Below are positions 62,469 to 64,000 of a stretch of 64,000 bases of DNA, in pieces. The stretch is taken from NCBI RefSeq assembly GCF_012516375.2, contig NZ_CP051204.2:4092001-4156000 (forward strand). The letters run 5' to 3'. The translations under genes and the position numbers were made by a program. The notes below the pieces were generated by a model. That model saw only the letters and a program-made list of their open reading frames with translations, did not search any database and had not been told where the DNA came from. Numbering within the stretch: position 1 is the stretch's first letter; every line of letters begins with the position of its first letter. The stretch comes from Chitinophaga oryzae (GTDB lineage Bacteria > Bacteroidota > Bacteroidia > Chitinophagales > Chitinophagaceae).

Positions 62469-64000
62469 TCAGGTAAGCGCTTTGAACGTCAACACGTCTT
62501 TTACTACCGCTGCCTGTTGCTTCAGTAATACAGTGCCACACCGCAGATCGAAGCCTGACATTTCGAATGACATATTGCGGTCGAAAAATGTAGGGAATCC
62601 GCTAACGTATCCTCGCCTGACGGCATAGTCGTGCGCTGCAATGAACCGTGACGGAATATCTCCCAGTTTGGGGTTTCCAAGGTCGGCAAGTTTAACATAT
62701 TCCACGTCGGCAAAGTCCGGTTTAATAAATACGGTACTGCATTCTATGCTGTTCAGCACCGGATTGATCTTACCTATTTCTTCGGTCAGCGTCTGATGCT
62801 TTAAGAGCCCATTTCCCTGCTGTGGTTTCACCGGGCTTACCACCAGTTCATCTGATAAGTGGGCAGCCGTTTGATGGCGGCCACCGTTTGCCGATCCGGC
62901 CAGCGCCAGGCTTGAATGCCTGACCGGGGGTTGATGTACCGGTTTCGGTTTCGACTGACCGACAGTGTTGCCGGTCCACCGTTGCAACGATGTATTTTCG
63001 AAGGCCTTCAGAATACCCAGGATGGACGGGGCCTCGTAAAACGCCGGGAGACCGCTCACATACCCGTTTTGCACCGCATAGGTATGCGCCGATTTCATGC
63101 GCGCAATGAAATCTTCCAGGTCAGGCATTCCCAATGCATACCATGATATATTGCTTCGCTCGGCGCCTTCGTGGGTAAAAAATACCGTAGTACCGAACTC
63201 GTTACCGTACTTGTCCCGCACTGTCTTAAACGTCGGGTACGCACCTGGGTAACCTTCGCGACGGGCTGTCTCTGACCGATGACGGAAGGACTGTATCGCC
63301 AGTTCGCTTTGCGTGAAAGTGACCGGAGGCCCGAATTCTCCGATGAACTGCTCAACGGGCAATGGCGTTGCGGAAGCCTGACCGAAAATTTCCCATTCTC
63401 CTCCACTTTCGATAACTCTGCCGGGGCCTCTGATAATGAACTCTTTGACGTTTACGTCCAGCGGTGTGGTAACACTGACGCCCTCTTTCCAGCGTTCCCG
63501 GAAGAGAATTTGCCCGTGCCTCACGAGATCATCATGCCCGAACCGGAAGGATGCGGAACCAAGCGTTTGGTCCGGCCCAGCCAGCCAGTTCCATACTTTT
63601 TCGAAGAAGTTCATACTGTCCGGGATGGCGGATTCAACCGCCTCGCGAACCGCTGCTTCTACATCGTTTTCCATTTCATCTGTGATGCCGGCAGCCAACC
63701 GGACCAGGTCGCGGCCATTGATGAGCTGGTTCATTTTGGCCTGGAATGTGGCGCAGAATGCGTCGTATCCTGCCTGCACAGCGTCGTTGCTCAGGTTGTC
63801 TTCCTCCATCAGGATCACTACCACGCCTGCAATGCCAGGCAAGTCGGTAAAGTCGTGGGACAGGGCCGCCACCATGCTTTTATTGTTATCTGTTACCGGG
63901 ATAGGCCGAAGCACGGTTTCCCATTTTCCGACAGCAGGTGGAATGGCGACTATATCGCCTTCGTCTACACTGTTTCTGTTCAGGTTGCCATGTAAGGGGT
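62469..64000 (-). CDS. Large protein with internal GYVSGxPxF repeats, 5' end outside the window
   Basis: The frame is open to the window edge, so more than 510 residues. The N-terminal part has GIAGVVVILMEEDNLSNDAV, reminiscent of a structural or carrier-like region, and a helical section. Three similar segments follow: ARREGYPGAYPTF, AHTYAVQNGYVSGLPAFYE and AHDYAVRRGYVSGFPTFFD. A Gln/His/Pro-rich linker separates the last two. No family was recognised. No signal peptide can be judged because the start is missing. Confidence 0.75.
   Translation of the reverse strand, partial: PLHGNLNRNSVDEGDIVAIPPAVGKWETVLRPIPVTDNNKSMVAALSHDFTDLPGIAGVVVILMEEDNLSNDAVQAGYDAFCATFQAKMNQLINGRDLVRLAAGITDEMENDVEAAVREAVESAIPDSMNFFEKVWNWLAGPDQTLGSASFRFGHDDLVRHGQILFRERWKEGVSVTTPLDVNVKEFIIRGPGRVIESGGEWEIFGQASATPLPVEQFIGEFGPPVTFTQSELAIQSFRHRSETARREGYPGAYPTFKTVRDKYGNEFGTTVFFTHEGAERSNISWYALGMPDLEDFIARMKSAHTYAVQNGYVSGLPAFYEAPSILGILKAFENTSLQRWTGNTVGQSKPKPVHQPPVRHSSLALAGSANGGRHQTAAHLSDELVVSPVKPQQGNGLLKHQTLTEEIGKINPVLNSIECSTVFIKPDFADVEYVKLADLGNPKLGDIPSRFIAAHDYAVRRGYVSGFPTFFDRNMSFEMSGFDLRCGTVLLKQQAAVVKDVLTFKALT

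Overview
The window looks like chromosomal DNA of a Bacteroidota bacterium, most likely a Chitinophagaceae member such as Chitinophaga (inference from gene content and signals, not from a search). Many genes are preceded by the Bacteroidota -7 element TAnnTTTG, Shine-Dalgarno sequences are weak or absent, menaquinone synthesis uses the futalosine route (MqnA), and lipoproteins, AsmA, bactofilin and Mla genes are of Bacteroidota type. I see no rRNA, tRNA, CRISPR array, insertion sequence or prophage. Most genes are housekeeping or metabolic. Both ends cut a gene: a DeoR-type regulator at the left and a large repeat-containing protein at the right.

Layout. 0-8.7 kb: DeoR tail, YhcH, DUF2809, a YiiX-like cysteine hydrolase, an mlaE-mlaF-mlaD lipid transport operon, a MarR/GNAT pair, and an ohr-hsp31-ohrR peroxide operon with a clear OhrR operator. 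8.7-20 kb: a cytochrome c lipoprotein; a PARG-NADAR-KptA operon of ADP-ribose and 2'-phosphate removal enzymes; Map; a THUMP methyltransferase; Lrp; assorted small genes; and a bactofilin next to an actin-like ATPase whose phosphate-1 motif lies at the C-terminus, which suggests a circular permutation. 20-28.8 kb: an M1 peptidase, ACBP, LepA, AsmA and MetY. 28.9-34 kb: a Hen1-RlaP-Pnkp RNA-repair operon. 34-45 kb: ManA, YraN, PurB, MqnA, a second M1 peptidase, a peptide-binding lipoprotein and a desaturase. 45-50.4 kb: a five-gene set resembling the mycobacterial decaprenylphosphoryl-arabinose pathway (UbiA, DprE1, DprE2, HAD phosphatase, GT-C transferase). 50.5-54.3 kb: an SDR, a gene-poor AT-rich stretch with a candidate small transcript, and a CGNR regulator with an EamA exporter. 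54.6-59.8 kb: fused trehalose synthase/phosphatase, GH15 and glucokinase. 59.8-61.3 kb: a fluoride riboswitch before a CLC-F fluoride exporter gene that carries a one-base frameshift.

Across the whole window, seven intergenic sites carry arrays of 8-nt units starting with ATTT, usually as two opposed arms forming long palindromes. They lie only between convergent or tandem genes, never between divergent ones. In four cases the stop codon of the upstream gene is inside one of the octamers. No feature type I know names this family.

The genes combine into a few functional groups: outer-membrane lipid upkeep (Mla, AsmA), organic peroxide defence (Ohr/OhrR), RNA and ADP-ribose repair (two operons), trehalose and glucose handling (OtsAB, GH15, Glk), polyprenyl-linked furanose glycosylation, and fluoride resistance.
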